The notes under the pieces: model-generated
Told to the model about the DNA's origin: nothing
Seen by the model: only the letters and a program-made list of their open reading frames with translations
Database searches by the model: none
Assembly: GCA_038030265.1 (NCBI GenBank)
Contig: CM075942.1
Coordinates: 52,542,751-52,606,750, forward strand
DNA length: 64,000 bases
DNA from: Corythucha ciliata
Lineage: Eukaryota > Arthropoda > Insecta > Hemiptera > Tingidae
Direction of reading: 5' to 3'
Made by a program: the position numbers and the translations under genes
In this document: positions 12,096 to 24,330 of the stretch, piece after piece
Layout: each line of letters begins with the position of its first letter
Position numbering within the stretch: position 1 is the first letter of the stretch

Positions 12096-12769
12096 AAGAG
12101 GAGAAAAACTACTGATTAATGGTGAGATGACCATTAATGGATTATTAGGGAGATTTGGACAGGACACGGGATGGACTCACTAATCTAAAGAAAAGCTAGC
12201 ACTAACGAAAAGGAGGAAAACATTAAAAGTATATTAAAAACATCTTAAATTACGTTAAACACAGAATTGTTCACAATGGCGTGGGGGGGGGGGGTACGAC
12301 TTCGGACGAGGATTAGGTTTGGGGTCAATAACTTCAATAACTCACCAGTGCCGACGGGAATAATCTTTTTTGGGGTGAAAAGGTTCGGGATAGTCTTCTA
12401 GGATAGCCAACTTCTCTCCGCTCTCTTTTTCGCCGCTCTATCGCGGCACATTTCTCTTGTAAAAACGGAGGGGGGCTTCCCCTTTTTCGGTATTTTCCTT
12501 TCACCATAATTTGTTTCCATCCCCCTTCCGCTAATATTGCGGATCGTTCAGCGAATCAGGGCCTCTGTTCGCTCAACGTCGGCCCTAGCGGTGGGGGCTT
12601 CCACGGGGAATCTTTAACGCGGGAATGGCTAATGAATCATAACATATTAAAAAATAGGAAAGAATGGCACTGAGGTTCGAACAATGGGAGGAGGTAATTT
12701 TGAACTGGAAGGGGTATTTACATTGCATTGAATATTATACTGCACTCTGGCGCGTTGATGTGACGAAAA

Positions 12770-13060
12770 TCGTCACAATGGCCAGAAAGCGATAAATCGT
12801 TGTTAAAATTAGGAAAAATGCTTATTTTGTGCATGACAAAAACCGGGGAATAGTGCTAATTCGTAGCTATAATGGAGAAATTGCGTTAATTCACTGCTAT
12901 AATTATGGAAAAACGCTGCCAAAATTGGGATAAAGCACTAGTTCACAGCCGAAATGAACGCTTTGTGCCTGGAATGAAGATAAAGCAATCATTCGAGGCT
13001 CAAACTGGGGAAATTGCTTCAGCTAAAGTGAAAAAAAGCGCCAGTTCGTGTCCGAAATTG

Positions 13061-13106
<46 letters not shown>

Positions 13107-13110
13107 GCTA
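12770..13110 (+). repeat. degenerate ~30-bp repeat array ending in poly(A)
   Basis: Units such as gctaattcgtagctataatg, aattcactgctataattatg and cgccagttcgtgtccgaaattg run into an A tract of about 42 bases at 13063-13104. The tract creates a poly-Lys reading frame that should not be taken for a protein. Confidence 0.7.
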
Positions 13111-13456
13111 ATTTGCCTTCCTCGATTTGGGACGTTCTTTCTTCACCGTGGGCTTCCGTCTCGGTCTCGGTTTCGTTGCATCATACGCGGTGAAGGGATG
13201 GTTGGGGGGGGGGGCATAATTGAGCTCGGATTCAATCGAACCACATTTATTTAAATATTTGCTCTACATATTTATAAATAAATAACAATGAAATTCTGTT
13301 CATGAGGGCGGGTGTGGTACTGTTTTGTTCGTGTTTACGCGATTAAATGACTAGAGCGGAATGAAATGAAATGACTAGAACGAGCGCATCAAAACCAATC
13401 CCTCACAATATTGGAGGCTTTGATATAAAAATGAAGATGACCTATCTCACGTCAAA
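13111..13456. other. non-coding stretch
   Basis: Contains a short TCTCGG-type patch (gtctcggtctcggtttcg near 13158), a G run near 13204 and tandem gaatgaaatgaaatga words near 13361. No gene. Confidence 0.45.
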
Positions 13457-13732
13457 CTACACATGCTGGACGGTACCTTGAATTATCTTAAACGGCTGAT
13501 ACGATTCGGAGTCGACGACGGAGGCTCCTACAAACGACGAGACACCAAAAGTGTAGCGAACGAATCGCAGTAATGGGGTAGAAAACAAGAAGTTTCTGCA
13601 AAGTACACCAGTTGGTAAGTTTCTTTTGTTTTCTTCAATTGATATTTTATTAGGAGAAATCGTTCTATTTATCGCAACTTCTTGTAGGTCCTTACTCGCT
13701 GCTTCTTCGACGTATTCACGGATGGTGTTCAA
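13457..13732 (-). pseudogene. Ty3/Gypsy pol relic, 3' segment
   Basis: This open minus-strand frame follows the integrase pieces at 13716-14403. It begins TIREYVEEAASKDLQEVAIN and goes on to SPNKISIEENKRNLPTG. Position and charge pattern fit the region after the integrase core in Gypsy pol, but conservation is too low for a firm domain call. Breaks against the neighbouring frame show decay. Confidence 0.45.
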
Positions 13733-13919
13733 ACTTTTCCTGATTTTCCTGTAGAGCTGATCCGCCCAGCTGAATGTGGCCGACTATGTGCTTATCTAGG
13801 GCGTCGCTATCCCACGTTTGTAGATTTTCCGTTGGATGTACTAGGAATTGCCACTCTCTTTCCGGTTTCTTGCCCGTCCAAGCCTCTTGGGGTGTCATAC
13901 CTATTGTCGCGTGATGCAT
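13716..13919 (-). pseudogene. Ty3/Gypsy integrase, segment after catalytic core
   Basis: The frame begins HHATIGMTPQEAWTGKKPE, which matches the common retrotransposon integrase feature of His-x-x-Thr-Gly-Met-x-Pro-x-Glu that follows the last catalytic residue. It is displaced in frame from the core at 13960-14403 by about 40 bp, so a frameshift or deletion separates them. It lies on the same strand and in the expected order. Confidence 0.7.
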
Positions 13920-13959
13920 AATTGTTTAGGGTATATTCGATTCGTCCTAGGTGTTGAGC

Positions 13960-14403
13960 CTAAGACTCCTGCTTCTTTGTCACTAGAATGAGTAGCATGG
14001 TATTGATCTTCTTAATGATCCTCTCCGCCAGGTTGACGTTTGGCCTTCTAAGGGGTACTAGCCTATGTTCGATCCCCATCGTATGCAAGTAATCCATACA
14101 TAATTTCGATGTGAAGCATGTTCCCTTATCTGTGATGATGGCTCGTCGTTTCCCGTTGTCCTTGACATATGCTTTAAATTTGACTACGGTTTCCTGCGCT
14201 CTAACAGAGTGGGTTGGGAGTAGTTGGACGTACTTTGTTAGATTGTCAACTATAGTGAATGTGTATCGCGTTCTATTTGCTGATTCCGGTAGTGGTCCAA
14301 GATGGTCTACCGCGACGATGTCGAGTTTTCTTACCGTCTTCAAGAAATCGGTTGCTACTGCTGTCCCAGAAACGATTTGCTTATTGTACTGGCACTGGTG
14401 CAT
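13960..14403 (-). pseudogene. Ty3/Gypsy retrotransposon integrase core (relic)
   Basis: This 147-residue frame starts with HQCQYNK, the remains of the second CxxC of the N-terminal zinc finger. The residue that should be the first Cys of the pair is replaced at the apparent start Met, which is thus probably not a real start. The core follows: Asp33 in VDHLGPLP, Asp92 in TDKGTCF and Glu127 in NLAERI, so all three catalytic acidic residues are present. The spacing between the last two is 34, one fewer than usual. Integrase inserts the element's cDNA into chromosomes. Stops and frame breaks on both sides show that this copy is not functional. No LTR pair was recognised. Confidence 0.88.
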
Positions 14404-14777
14404 TTAGCTCCAGCGAATCTCTCTATAAAGTTCGACTCAAATGGTTCGATTGAGTCAAGTTTGTCTTTTTCTAGCATGAACTAGACTTTCGCTTCCCCCT
14501 TCAAATATCGGGTCAGTGTACGACTCAGTGTGCTACTCGAGGTCCCTCCTCGTCCTGTTACAGTTCGAATATGAGCAAGAAACTCAAAAGGACAAGTACG
14601 CTTTGAATTTTCAAATTTTAAGTCTTCGGGATTAAGCCAATGGAGTTGGGAGTAGGGTAAATGTATTTGTTCCACGGTGGGTGGAAAATCATTAGGCAAT
14701 GCGATTTGAGCCGATGCTCCACCTCGTTCACCCTGCCACTGAGAAAAAGGGTCTGCGAAAAAATACTGCAAAAGCAA
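14404..14777 (-). pseudogene. upstream part of the Gypsy pol relic (uncertain)
   Basis: A 98-residue open frame (14481-14777) precedes the integrase on the same strand and contains IHLPYSQLHWLNPEDLKFEN and SRTLTRYLKGEAKV. I do not recognise a domain. Its position would correspond to the region between RNase H and the integrase zinc finger. The join to the zinc-finger remnant at 14404-14480 is broken by a stop. Confidence 0.35.
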
Positions 14778-15600
14778 TTTAACTGCTAAAACTAGACGAT
14801 ACGGCTAAGTCTCCTTGAAGAGTCAGTTCTGCTGTCACGAGAAGACTGTTGTTTTCGCTCGTCTATTACTCCTCAAATGACATTTTCCATGCTTTTCGCC
14901 CTTTCAAAGTAGCCGTATTGCCGTACTAGCAGTATTTGAGCTACACTGCTCTGTGCTGGGTACTGTGAAATCTTGTAGTGGGGATGGTTTTTTTAGTGGG
15001 GTTGATCGTTTTTAGCAGCATGGAACAATGCAAAAACGATAACCTGCTAAGTCCAGATGGTGGGTTACCCTGCCGAAATAGAAGAACGAGTCCTTGGGGT
15101 GGGGGGGGGGACGTGGGTAGTGCTAATGAGAATATCACATGCTCCAATATTATATTCAACGACAGGTACAATGATCCCACAAGTAAAATAATCGTACCTG
15201 TAGTGCCCACAATAAGGGTTCTCATAGGGCTACAGGGGCTTGCTGCGAGGGGTGGAAGTAAACAATCTTCATTAAGTTCCATCAAGAAATCGTTGCTCAA
15301 TTTTATTATTTCAGTTATAAATAGAGGTACCTCTAGACACATAAAAGTGTAAGAATCAGCGAGCGAGCCAAATGAAAGGGGAATGGGAGAGAAAGAGAAT
15401 TGTACATTTGTACCGTCGTAAGCAATGCAGTGCAGTGCTGTTGAAATACCAGTCCAGGGGTTGTTTTAGTCGAACCGTGACCTTCAAAGTAATGCTATGT
15501 GTGTGAAACAGAAGTATAATGGGTCTTTAAAAACGTGGGTGTGCAGTATACCGGTCTGCTAAAACATGAGCTGCCACGTGTCCCAGAAAAGGGGGTTTTG
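14770..15600. repeat. cluster of short gcagt / ctgctaaaac motifs, left
   Basis: Words such as aactgctaaaac (14779), gtttttagcagc (15008), gtgcagtgctgttg (15430) and ggtctgctaaaaca (15561) recur in both orientations. A second, denser cluster lies at 17090-17660. The two bracket the gene model at 15650-16850. Such clusters resemble subterminal repeats of DNA transposons (inference). Confidence 0.4.
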
Positions 15601-15639
15601 ACTACTCTAGCCCTTTCTTCATGCTTGAGCCTGGAGTCA

Positions 15640-15724
15640 CGTAGTTCAGTTTCAGTTTGAGATCGTCTTCGTTCTGTGTACAGTGTCTATTAGTGTCGTG
15701 AGACTCCGACTTTGTTTCTCACAG
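15640..15724 (+). promoter_or_regulatory. possible transcription start and 5' exon of the 16-kb gene
   Basis: Two initiator-like TCAGT words (15646 and 15652) are followed about 70 bp later by a strong splice donor (CACAG|GTGAGTG at 15724/15725). The exon has no clear start codon in frame with downstream exons, so it would be largely 5' untranslated. Support is positional only. Confidence 0.35.
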
Positions 15725-16255
15725 GTGAGTGAATATTTTCTAAATACTACCTTACGACGTACTGTAAAGTATGAGTGGTGCATGTTTGCATGAATAATGA
15801 AGCTACTGACTTATTTTTTTATCTCGAGTTGAAATCAGTATAGCCATAATACCAAGTGGTTGGGGGCCACAGAGGCCACCGGGACCGTGAGTCAGGTAGC
15901 CCGGAGTTCAAGGTCGAAGCGGAGTCTGTACTAGTGCATGTTTTCTTGTATTCAATACTGTCTAGTTTCAATCTTCAAGAATTTCTCGTCAAGCTGTAGC
16001 GGGCTTTTTCTAAAGTCACCACCGAAATAACTCGGAAACCTTTTTTGAACCATACCTTTTGAACCTTTGAATCAGCCCATAAAAATTCTCACTCTTCCTG
16101 CGGCTTTTTCGAAGAAAGGCTGCTACTGCATGAGGACAATTTCTCTGAACTCCTTTATCTCTCCTTTGATAGGCTTTTTTGTGTATTCGGCGTCGCCAAT
16201 TTCTGTAATTTCTTATTCAAATAATTCTAATTCATGCTTCTCCTCATTTCTTTAG

Positions 16256-16721
16256 CCTACAACTTTACGAGTATTTCGAAAATAAAATACCTTACTCCTG
16301 ATTATTTGTCGGAGATACTACCAGGCCCCGAGAATTTGATATTTAGGGCTGGATACGCCTACCATTGGAAAAAGTGGTCTGAGCAGGAGGTGAGTGCAAG
16401 ATTTTTCTGTGTCGCAGAAATCATTGCAATGTTTTACTAAACATTCGTTTTCGCTTTGTAGAAAGGACCCAGGGATTCGGTAAACGAGCAGGAGACTTTG
16501 GCGAAATATTTTGGAAATTCAGACAGTTCTCCAGTCACCCTAAACCCAATTTCTTCTCCCGAAAGGTTTTTAAATTAATATCGTCTCTTGTGTACTCGCC
16601 TGTTATTTAATTTGAGTGATTACCTCAATACAGGTCTCTTGAACCATCAACATCGAATTCGTCGCCCAGTGCAGTTCCATCGGCTAGTCAACCGTCGGCG
16701 TCATGCCACCCCGTACAGTAA
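16256..16721 (+). CDS. spliced gene of unknown function, 3' coding exons
   Basis: Three exons fit one frame: 16256-16389, 16462-16565 and 16634-16721, joined by introns of 72 and 68 bp. Splice sites are tttctttag|, GAG|GTGAGTG, tttgtag|AAAGG, GAAAG|GTTTTT (weak) and caatacag|GTCTC. The codon phase carries across both introns and ends at TAA 16719-16721. The first exon reads YLTPDYLSEILPGPENLIF, then YHWKKWSEQE. The last exon is Ser/Pro-rich and ends SASCHPVQ. The LTPDYLSEILPG stretch vaguely recalls the last helices of a SAM domain, as found at the N-terminus of some transposon-derived proteins, but this is too weak for a call. The 5' coding part between 15725 and 16255 is unresolved. Confidence 0.55.
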
Positions 16722-16804
16722 TTGGGTGAAAAAGGGATCGTTGTAATTTAAATATGGACAGTTGTTCTGGCAAATTTGACGGGTATAAATTAAATGAAAA
16801 TAAT

Positions 16805-16810
16805 AATAAA
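16805..16810 (+). terminator. polyadenylation signal candidate
   Basis: AATAAA lies 84 bp after the stop codon of the gene model ending at 16721, in an AT-rich context. It suits a 3' end for that gene but is unremarkable in such AT-rich DNA. Confidence 0.35.
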
Positions 16811-17089
16811 TATTATAATCACTATATGCATTTTATTTTTCAGATTTGAGACCCTAAAATTTACAAATCGCTCAATTGCTGCAAAAGCGTGGAGTACTTA
16901 ATCAAAAATCTGTTGATGGTAATTTTGATTTACACGCAATCGCGTTATTGAGCTATTGCAGCAAATGAGCGATATTTATACTTTTGCAGAGTGCGCGTGT
17001 TCTAACAAAGTATAATTTGTTCTAATAGATGACCTGTCAATGCTGTTTTCGTCGCATAGATAAATGTTAAGAATGCAGTTTCTGGGCTA

Positions 17090-17660
17090 CTATTTTAGTG
17101 CACAGTGGACTGCTTTACGACACAGGAAGCACTGCAAAAATGATAGTACTTGGGTGGCTAAAATCAATAAATAAATCGCGTTAAATTCAAAGAGTCCGCA
17201 GTGCACTTTTCAGAGAACGCACACTGCACTTATAGCTGAAAATGGACTGCATTACCGGTAATTCAAGGACTTCTTTTACAAGATAAATACAACTGTTTTC
17301 GCAGAGGTAGTTCGGCTTTCGCAGTAGAACAGAAGAGCTGTTTTCGAATAGTAGTACCTTCTGTTTTAACAGGGCTCTTTACCTGTTTTGGCAGTGCAAC
17401 TCACCATTATACGGCTTTTCTTGCATACCTGTTAAAGAAGAGTAAAGAGGCTTATTAGCAGGACCACTTTTTAGCAGTATTGACTATCTTGCAACTCCGT
17501 GCAGTCCCGAACTTTGTTTTTGCAGTACCAGTTTTAGAAGTATTTCGCCCTCCTAAAACAGGTCTCCGCATTTTTAGCCGAGTAAAACCGTTCTGCTAAA
17601 TTAGTAAGATCTGGACTATCTTGCAACTCCACGCAGTACCAGGACTGCTAAAAATCGCCT
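17090..17660. repeat. cluster of short gcagt / ttagcagt motifs, right
   Basis: Dense words gcactgcaaaaa, tccgcagtgcactttt, ctgttttggcagtgc and tttttagcagtattgac. A longer segment, gactatcttgcaactcc followed by gcagt, occurs twice (near 17482 and 17613), about 130 bp apart. It matches the left cluster in motif type. Confidence 0.5.
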
Positions 17661-18000
17661 AATAAACCGTCGATATTTTTCTCCGTGATGATGTTAAGTA
17701 CCTCCGTAAGAGAAGTTTGGTCGTCCACCTGCCCAAGTCTAAAGACCTGATGTTTTCGGCTGTTGTAACTTTAAGTTCGTCCATTTCCGCTCGGATTGGA
17801 GTTTTGAAGCCTTCATCTCGTGTGCAACCGAGTCGACTTTGCTGCTGAGCGTTTCAGTTGTCTTTTTAACAGCTCCTTAAAACAATCCAATATGTCCCGA
17901 TTCTGAAGTTCACGTTCCGGTTTGCTCGCGGGCATTGTTCTATCCTGTTCTGCTTCTTGCTCTGTAGTCGCTGTAGATCGTCGCAGGGGTGTCGATTGTA
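17640..18000 (-). pseudogene. possible retroelement ORF1-like coiled-coil relic
   Basis: On the minus strand, pieces in shifting frames read MPASKPERELQNRDILDCFK, then TTETLSSKVDSVAHEM, then EVLNIITEKNIDGLLGDF. Heptad-like spacing of hydrophobic residues suggests a coiled coil, as in ORF1 proteins of non-LTR elements. Several frame changes occur. The family is not recognised, so this is a tentative reading. Confidence 0.3.
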
Positions 18001-18259
18001 CTACCTACTGGTTCCATCGCGATGCCTGCTAATGCTGAAGGTAAATACCGTTTCACTGTGCCGAGCTCGGTCTCCCCTACTCACCCACCACCAATAACCA
18101 TTGTGCCACCTCACAATTTTAAGAACACGAGTGAGAAAAAGTCGCCAATTCAAGGTGTGTGGAAGCTCTTCAACGGCTAATTTAAAAGAACAAAAAAGGA
18201 ACTACCTAGCGCACATTCTATGGGGCAAGTTTGCGGTTAGCCGCACAAAATAAAATTTA

Positions 18260-18790
18260 AAAAAAAAAAAAACGGTAATTCCTGCCCAAAATGGCCAAAA
18301 AACCCGCTCATTCACGGCACAAATGAAGAAAAATGCTAATTCACAGAAAAAAATACCTATACACAATAATCGCAAGCACGCCAATTTTCGGTTATTCTGC
18401 TGGAGGTAATAATATACCGTGCCTAAAAATGAGAAAATATATCAGTTATTCGTGGCCAGAATCCAACTAATCGCTGCTAAAATTGGGGGAAATGCTAATT
18501 CCTGGCAATTTGGAGTTTCCGAAGGACTAAGTATAGATGCTAGATGCGAAAAGCACTAATTTGCGAATAGAAATGAAAACCCTCGCTAGTTCACTGTTAA
18601 AACTAGGAAAAAACCCTAATTTGCGGCTAAAATTAAGAAATGGCTCTCATTTGCAACTAAAATTGAGAGAAAAAAAGTTATTCGTATCTAAAATTGAAAA
18701 CAAATGAGTAATTCACAGCTACAATTCAGAAAAAACGCTAATTTGTGGCTAATATTAACGGGAATAAGCGCTGACTCTCATGCCCAACTG
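18260..18790 (+). repeat. degenerate ~30-bp repeat array
   Basis: Clear units are cgctaatttgtggctaatat, aatttgcggctaaaattaag, catttgcaactaaaattgag and ttattcgtatctaaaattg. The junction module tggaggtaataatataccgt occurs at 18401-18420. The array begins with an A run (18259-18271). Confidence 0.8.
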
Positions 18791-18799
18791 ATTCGCGGC

Positions 18800-21700
18800 A
18801 GACAATTTTTGTGTTGAAACATAAAATGACACCGCCATGTCGCACAGAGTGTCCACCCTGGTCGATGCCTAACATCAGAGGTCCCATAGCCATCCGCCTT
18901 ATTATAATTGGTGATGAATACGGATTAGTGATTATAAATTCACGTTAAAAACACAAAAACAGGGTTGATTGCTTTAATTTCATCCCCCTCCCACCACCCT
19001 TTCCAATGAGCTTAGCTTTCATAATTTTGTGAGCCTTTTACGATCGTGTTACGCTAGGCCAACCAAAATACGTTTTTTTTTCTAAAGCGCGTTGAAGTAT
19101 TTCCTCAAGCAACGCCCCCCCCCCTCCATCAATCTTAACAAGTTTTACCGTCTCATCTCTTTATAGACACTCCTCCTCCTCAGTTTAAAATAATGTCACA
19201 GGCAGATTCTCCGCTTCATTTTATTGCGTGTCGAGAAATTAAAGCGCTGCTGCCGTTTTAGTTGTTTAAGTTGCTGCCAAGTGTTTTAAAGGGAAAAGTA
19301 CAGTTTTAAACACTTGGCCCCTTCACCCCACCGCCCCTTTGGATCCTCTGTCTTAAACTCCTGAGCCTTCTCAACCTCCCCCCCCCCCGTCACAAAACCC
19401 TCGCGAGGCACTTCTTCTGTAACATTAGCAACTTTACTTTGTTCTCTTGAGAAAGACATGAGATCTAAAGGTTTGGATGGTTTGAAGTGATGGGTGCGGG
19501 GCGATGGGGAGGAAGGATTTGAAGGTGGTTAAGTGGAGCTTGAAAGAGTGGAGGGGGGAGGGAAAGGATGGAACTTTTAATTAACTATTGAGTTTAATTA
19601 AAATCAAGTCTCAACGTTCTGGCGACAATGGTGGTGTGGGGTGGGGATGGAAGGTGTGAAGCGACGTACAGAGAAGGGAAGTATTTAATGTCGTAACCTC
19701 AAAACGGTTCTGTCATTGCGGTGAAATGGTTTGTGTATGTGAGAGAGAGAGAGTGCTACAGAGGAACTCAAAGGAAAAATTGAGCGCTTGGGTTTCAATT
19801 TACAAAATTCCTTCCACTCCCCTCCCCATCTATCACTCTCCTACAACAAGTATGTGATACTTGAAGTTTTAAGTTAATATTGGCTGATGTTATTTATAAA
19901 AGGGGTTTAAAAAGCACTTCCGCGAATAGAATTACAAAGTAGGAAATGAGAGTTGTTGAGTTGAGTGCGTTTTGTTTCTGATTTTGAAGAATTGCTTTTT
20001 GAATGGGTAGAGGTGGCGGGGGGCTAGAAGGAGTCGGAGAGAGATTATCTCCCGTTAAAGGGTTGGAAAGCAAAATTAATTATATTCTACGGTGAGAGCT
20101 AGATAAGACTTATGGATTCCTCCCTCCACCACTCTTCGCCATGGTTCCAAAACCATCTCCTACAGTAATCCCGTTGATAATCCATCTAAACCCTTGAAAC
20201 TGAGGCAAAACCCTCTTCTACCCCACTATCACCACCACCATCCCGAAGACCAAGAAGGATGACTCATAGCAGCCGCAGAGTATTCCCTCTCCGCACCGCG
20301 TTCCATGGAGTGGTAGCTCCGCTTCCTCCTGCCCCACCCCACGTCCCTCCGGCCACAACCACTCACGTCACAAATCTTTAAGTTGACTCTTCTCGAGTTT
20401 CTCATGAATTATGCACCCATGAAAAGTAATGGTGTGAGTTGGGTGACGGTTAAAGTGAAGGGGGGGGGGGTCCCGTTCTTCTCACACTCCAAAACCCTGT
20501 ACCCGTGGGGGATTTTGCGTCGCGGATGAAAACACGTAGGTCCCCAAGCGATGACTACACACCGACCGACCCCGCCGTCGGGCGCGGTGCAAAGCGGACC
20601 GACCGAATGGAGGGCCCCAACGAGATAACCACTCCACGACGATGAGAAGCTTCTTAATTTAAATTCCGGCCTCGTTTTCCACAAGAGACAGAAAGGGGGG
20701 AAGCGAGTAAGGGGAGAAAGGAAAGAGAAGAACACCCGAGAGACCACTTAGCTTCATCTTACTCCCCTCTTTCCTCTTACAATCCCCATCTCGCTTTTTG
20801 CCTAATATTATTCATCTCGGAACCCCCTCCTACAATTCTATAGAATTCGCTTCCTTGGCCCATAAAACCCGTCCTTGTTTTGTGTACTTTACAGGCGAAG
20901 CCTGCTTGAAGCTTGAGAAAATATTGATACAAGTTAAGTAGCTAACATTGGCAATTTACGAAGCGAAATTTTTTCATGCGACGAAATCGCGTTAAATGAA
21001 TTGCGCTCCACAAACATCTCATAGAGCCTTAACGCTGCATTTGGCTCCGTTCTTAATACTTTGGTGAGGGGTCTAGGATTAACGGTGAAAGGACGGGGGT
21101 GAATATGAAAATCCTGCCCCTAAGTCACCCACCGACAGTTTTCCGACGGGGTGGTGAGGATTGAAGAGAAAACTGTTCCTCCAACCCCCGCCCACAGTCA
21201 CCACGCACACTTGTCCAGAAGATCCATGAATAGTTAACCTTAGTAAGGTCTGCTCTCTCGCTCTCTCTATTGCATTATTCCAGGGCCTCTCGTAATGCAT
21301 TTAAATGCCCGCTTAGTGAATAGAAAATCAGACGAAAAAGAGAAGTGGTCGGGCGGTGGATGATGAGGGGGTTGGAGGGATTGCTCCGTAGTAGACTTTT
21401 CAGAAGTCGGTGGTGGTGGCGGCTTATTATAAACATTTTCAAATATTTATCATCCTGTTTTCAAGCCATTAAATCATTCATTTTACTTCTCTTCGCGATC
21501 AAAACATCGGACACAGCCACCGCTCTCCGATACGTTCTTTAAATTCCCTATCAGCCCTCTCCACCCTACCACTGTTAGGTGAACGAAAAGAAGTATTCCA
21601 GTCAATAGTGAAGAGAAGATAATTTAACTCCAAAAGAACAAGTTTCTCAACAATTAGTTGGTTAATTCGTTTTCCCTCTTCGAAGAAGAAGCTGTCAAGT

Positions 21701-23149
21701 AAAAGAGAAACTTGGAACTTGATGATGAGGAGGGGGAGAAAACAGTGATGGTTTTGTTTTACTGTTGGGTTTTCGTCTTTATAAATTTCATTTTGTTCAT
21801 TACATTATCCTGCCCCCGCAACTAACCTATTAACAGACAACCATCCTCCATTCCTTCGACTCTAATTAATGCGAGAGCCCTATCAATCTTAATTTGCTGA
21901 GACGTGAATGTGAGAAATAAAGCTCGCGGAAGAAATTTAACTGAGATAAATGTCGTTTTAATTTCAATTTTATGAAAAAGGTACCTATCTTGCGATGGAA
22001 ATGTGACGATGTTTTTGAGTGGAGTGGTGGCCCACGGTGGTCGGGGTTGAAGTTGAACTTTGTGGTACTTGATTGGAAATTTGAAGACGAAAAATTACCT
22101 ATCCGAAAGGAATTACAACCTCCGTCTTAATTTTGGTGAAAATGGCCCAAACAATGCAATGGGGCTGTTCCCACCACTTGCATCGTTTTCGCCGGTCATA
22201 TGAATTTGCCGGCTGCGTTGCACGGTTATAGCGCAAGCGACTGCCCTGAAATTCCCCTCGTCAAAAGTGGACCTCAAGAGTTTAAGCCAATGAAACAATC
22301 AGTACCAGAACGGTATATGGTTGGTGAGGAATGGGCGAGTTTCGTGTTTCGAGTTTTTTCCTCTATTTGTCTCTCTCGCACTTTCTCTGTCACCCTCCTC
22401 CATCTTCTTCTTCTTATTTTTCTGCTTCTTCCTGGCGTGCTCAATCGAGCCAATCAAAGTCGTTTCTCCCCCACTAACCCGAAGGATGGCCCCGGGGGGG
22501 AAATTGATGTCAATCGAAAAAGTCAATTTAACCCATATACCCCCCCCCCCCCCGTGTCATCAGGCACACCTCTCACTGGCCTGTCCTTCCACATCTCGTC
22601 ATTCACCCTCACCAAGAACCGAACCCAAGAGCCTCATTCATTCCACCCCTTTCCTTTATGGAGGGGTAGCCCCCTGAAAACCTCAACTCAATCTTCAACA
22701 AGGTTCAGTCTCCCCACCCCCCACCTACTTCAAACAGTCCTTGAAAAACAGGTTTTCCATCGCAGAAATAAATTGTTGGAAGCCCTGCTTGTCGGCTGAA
22801 ATCGTAAACAGTTTTTTTTTGTTGATGAGGCAGACGGTTGGTGACACATTACGCGTTGTTTCAGACGTCTATGCTTGTTACATTTCGATAATATTCAACA
22901 CCCACGCTTAGTGACATTTTGCTGACCGCTCGAAATTCGTGAAATAATTAAAACTTCTGTTTAACAGAATGAATTTAATGACGTGGGAACATATATCCGT
23001 AAAAATTGTAAAAAATTAGAGAAAATTATGGCAAACGTGGGCCACCCAGTAATGTTGAGGACATTGCGGCGAAGGAGCCCAATTGGTGAAATATGGCATC
23101 GCCATACTTGGCTACATCCCACGCAATAACGAAAACCGTCGGCATATAG
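18800..23149. other. low-complexity non-coding stretch
   Basis: No gene supported. The stretch alternates purine-rich and pyrimidine-rich blocks, with C runs near 19112 and 19380, a G run at 20461, a GA microsatellite at 19741-19753 and a C run at 22540. The longest frame (22200-22799, plus, 199 codons) is dominated by Leu, Ser, Pro and Phe across a CT-rich tract and has a competing frame beside it. Confidence 0.5.
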
Positions 23150-24290
23150 GCCGCTTATGACTTATTCTCATTTTCTTTGCGGGATTGCCGGATGACCTGC
23201 CCATTAGCGTGATTTCTCAATTTTAGTCATCTAAGGGCTGACGGAAACTGGAAATAAGCCCCCAGAGTTTGCTGCAGATGAGCTCCTACAGTCAATTTGA
23301 ATTTTAGCAGTGAAGACAAATTTTTCTCGATTTTTAGCCTTGAATCAGCGCATCTTCTCAAATTTAGCCGCGTTTGGTATACTCCATGAAATCTCGAATT
23401 AGTAGTTTTGTTTTTAATTTTTGCATTGGAATGGATCGAAACCATGAAATATGGCGGTTTTTTTCTCAATTTCAGCCACAAATGAGTGCATTAAAATCTA
23501 TTTTCGCTGCGAAGTAGTGCTTTCTCTAAAATGTTGGCCACTAACTAGCCCCAAGAACAGCCTTCTTGATATTATCCGTGGACATGCTCTCATGCAAAGC
23601 ATAACAGCACGATTTCTTCATTTTTCCAGCCCAATGGCTAAAAGAGACAGGAGATTAGCAAGTTTTCCCAATTTTGGCCGCAAAGTTGAGCCTAAATCGC
23701 GAATTTCCGCTTGTTTTTAAATAGTTTTGGCCATAAAAGACAGTCTTCTATTAATTTGAACCGCAAATAAGTAATTTTTTCGGTCACTCGGGAAACCACG
23801 AATTAGCTATTTTAAGAATTTAGGCCTGGGAATATTGGCCCTTTCAAAAAGTCAGGCCCGAATGAGCGCTTCACCTTAGTTCCAGCCACGAAGTAGCGCT
23901 TTAGCGCTTCTTAATTTGAGCAGCCTAATAAGGACCAACAGACACAGGAGTTTAGCGGTTTCCCGTTTAATTGTAGCCGCAAAGTTGTCTCCGAAATCCG
24001 CGAATTGCGGAGTCTTTTTTTCAATGTTTGCCGCAAATGAGTGTGTCTTATCAATTTTAGCCGCAAAGAACGATTTTTTTCGATATATCCACGTGTTACA
24101 CACAAGAGAGCGCGATTCCTCAAATCAGTCCACCTGAAGACCTTTTGAAAGCCTGGGGGATCAGTTATTCTTTAATTTAAGACGAGTAATTCATTTCAAA
24201 TGATCACGACTTAGTGGTGTTTTCTTCCTTTTTGCGGCAAATTAGCGCCGTTTTAAATTTATTATTGATAAAATGAAAAGAGGGCCGTAT
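23150..24290 (-). repeat. largest degenerate ~30-bp repeat array, minus orientation
   Basis: About 1.1 kb of units in reverse orientation: ctcaattttagtcatc, ttctcaaatttagccgcg, ttttggccgcaaagttg, caatgtttgccgcaaatgag and ttttagccgcaaagaacg. Divergence is high and unit length is about 30-50 bp. All the short ORFs at 23227-24137 fall inside it and are products of the repeat. Confidence 0.75.
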
Positions 24291-24330
24291 ATTCAGAAAC
24301 CTTCCTTATAAATTTAAGGCCCCTTAAAGC

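Noticed and set aside
12905..13111. Lys-rich frame
   Set aside because: It is a repeat array running into a 42-base poly(A) tract.
22200..22799. 199-codon plus-strand frame
   Set aside because: Much of it reads CT-rich low-complexity sequence and a C run. An overlapping frame is equally long in parts and no family motif is visible.
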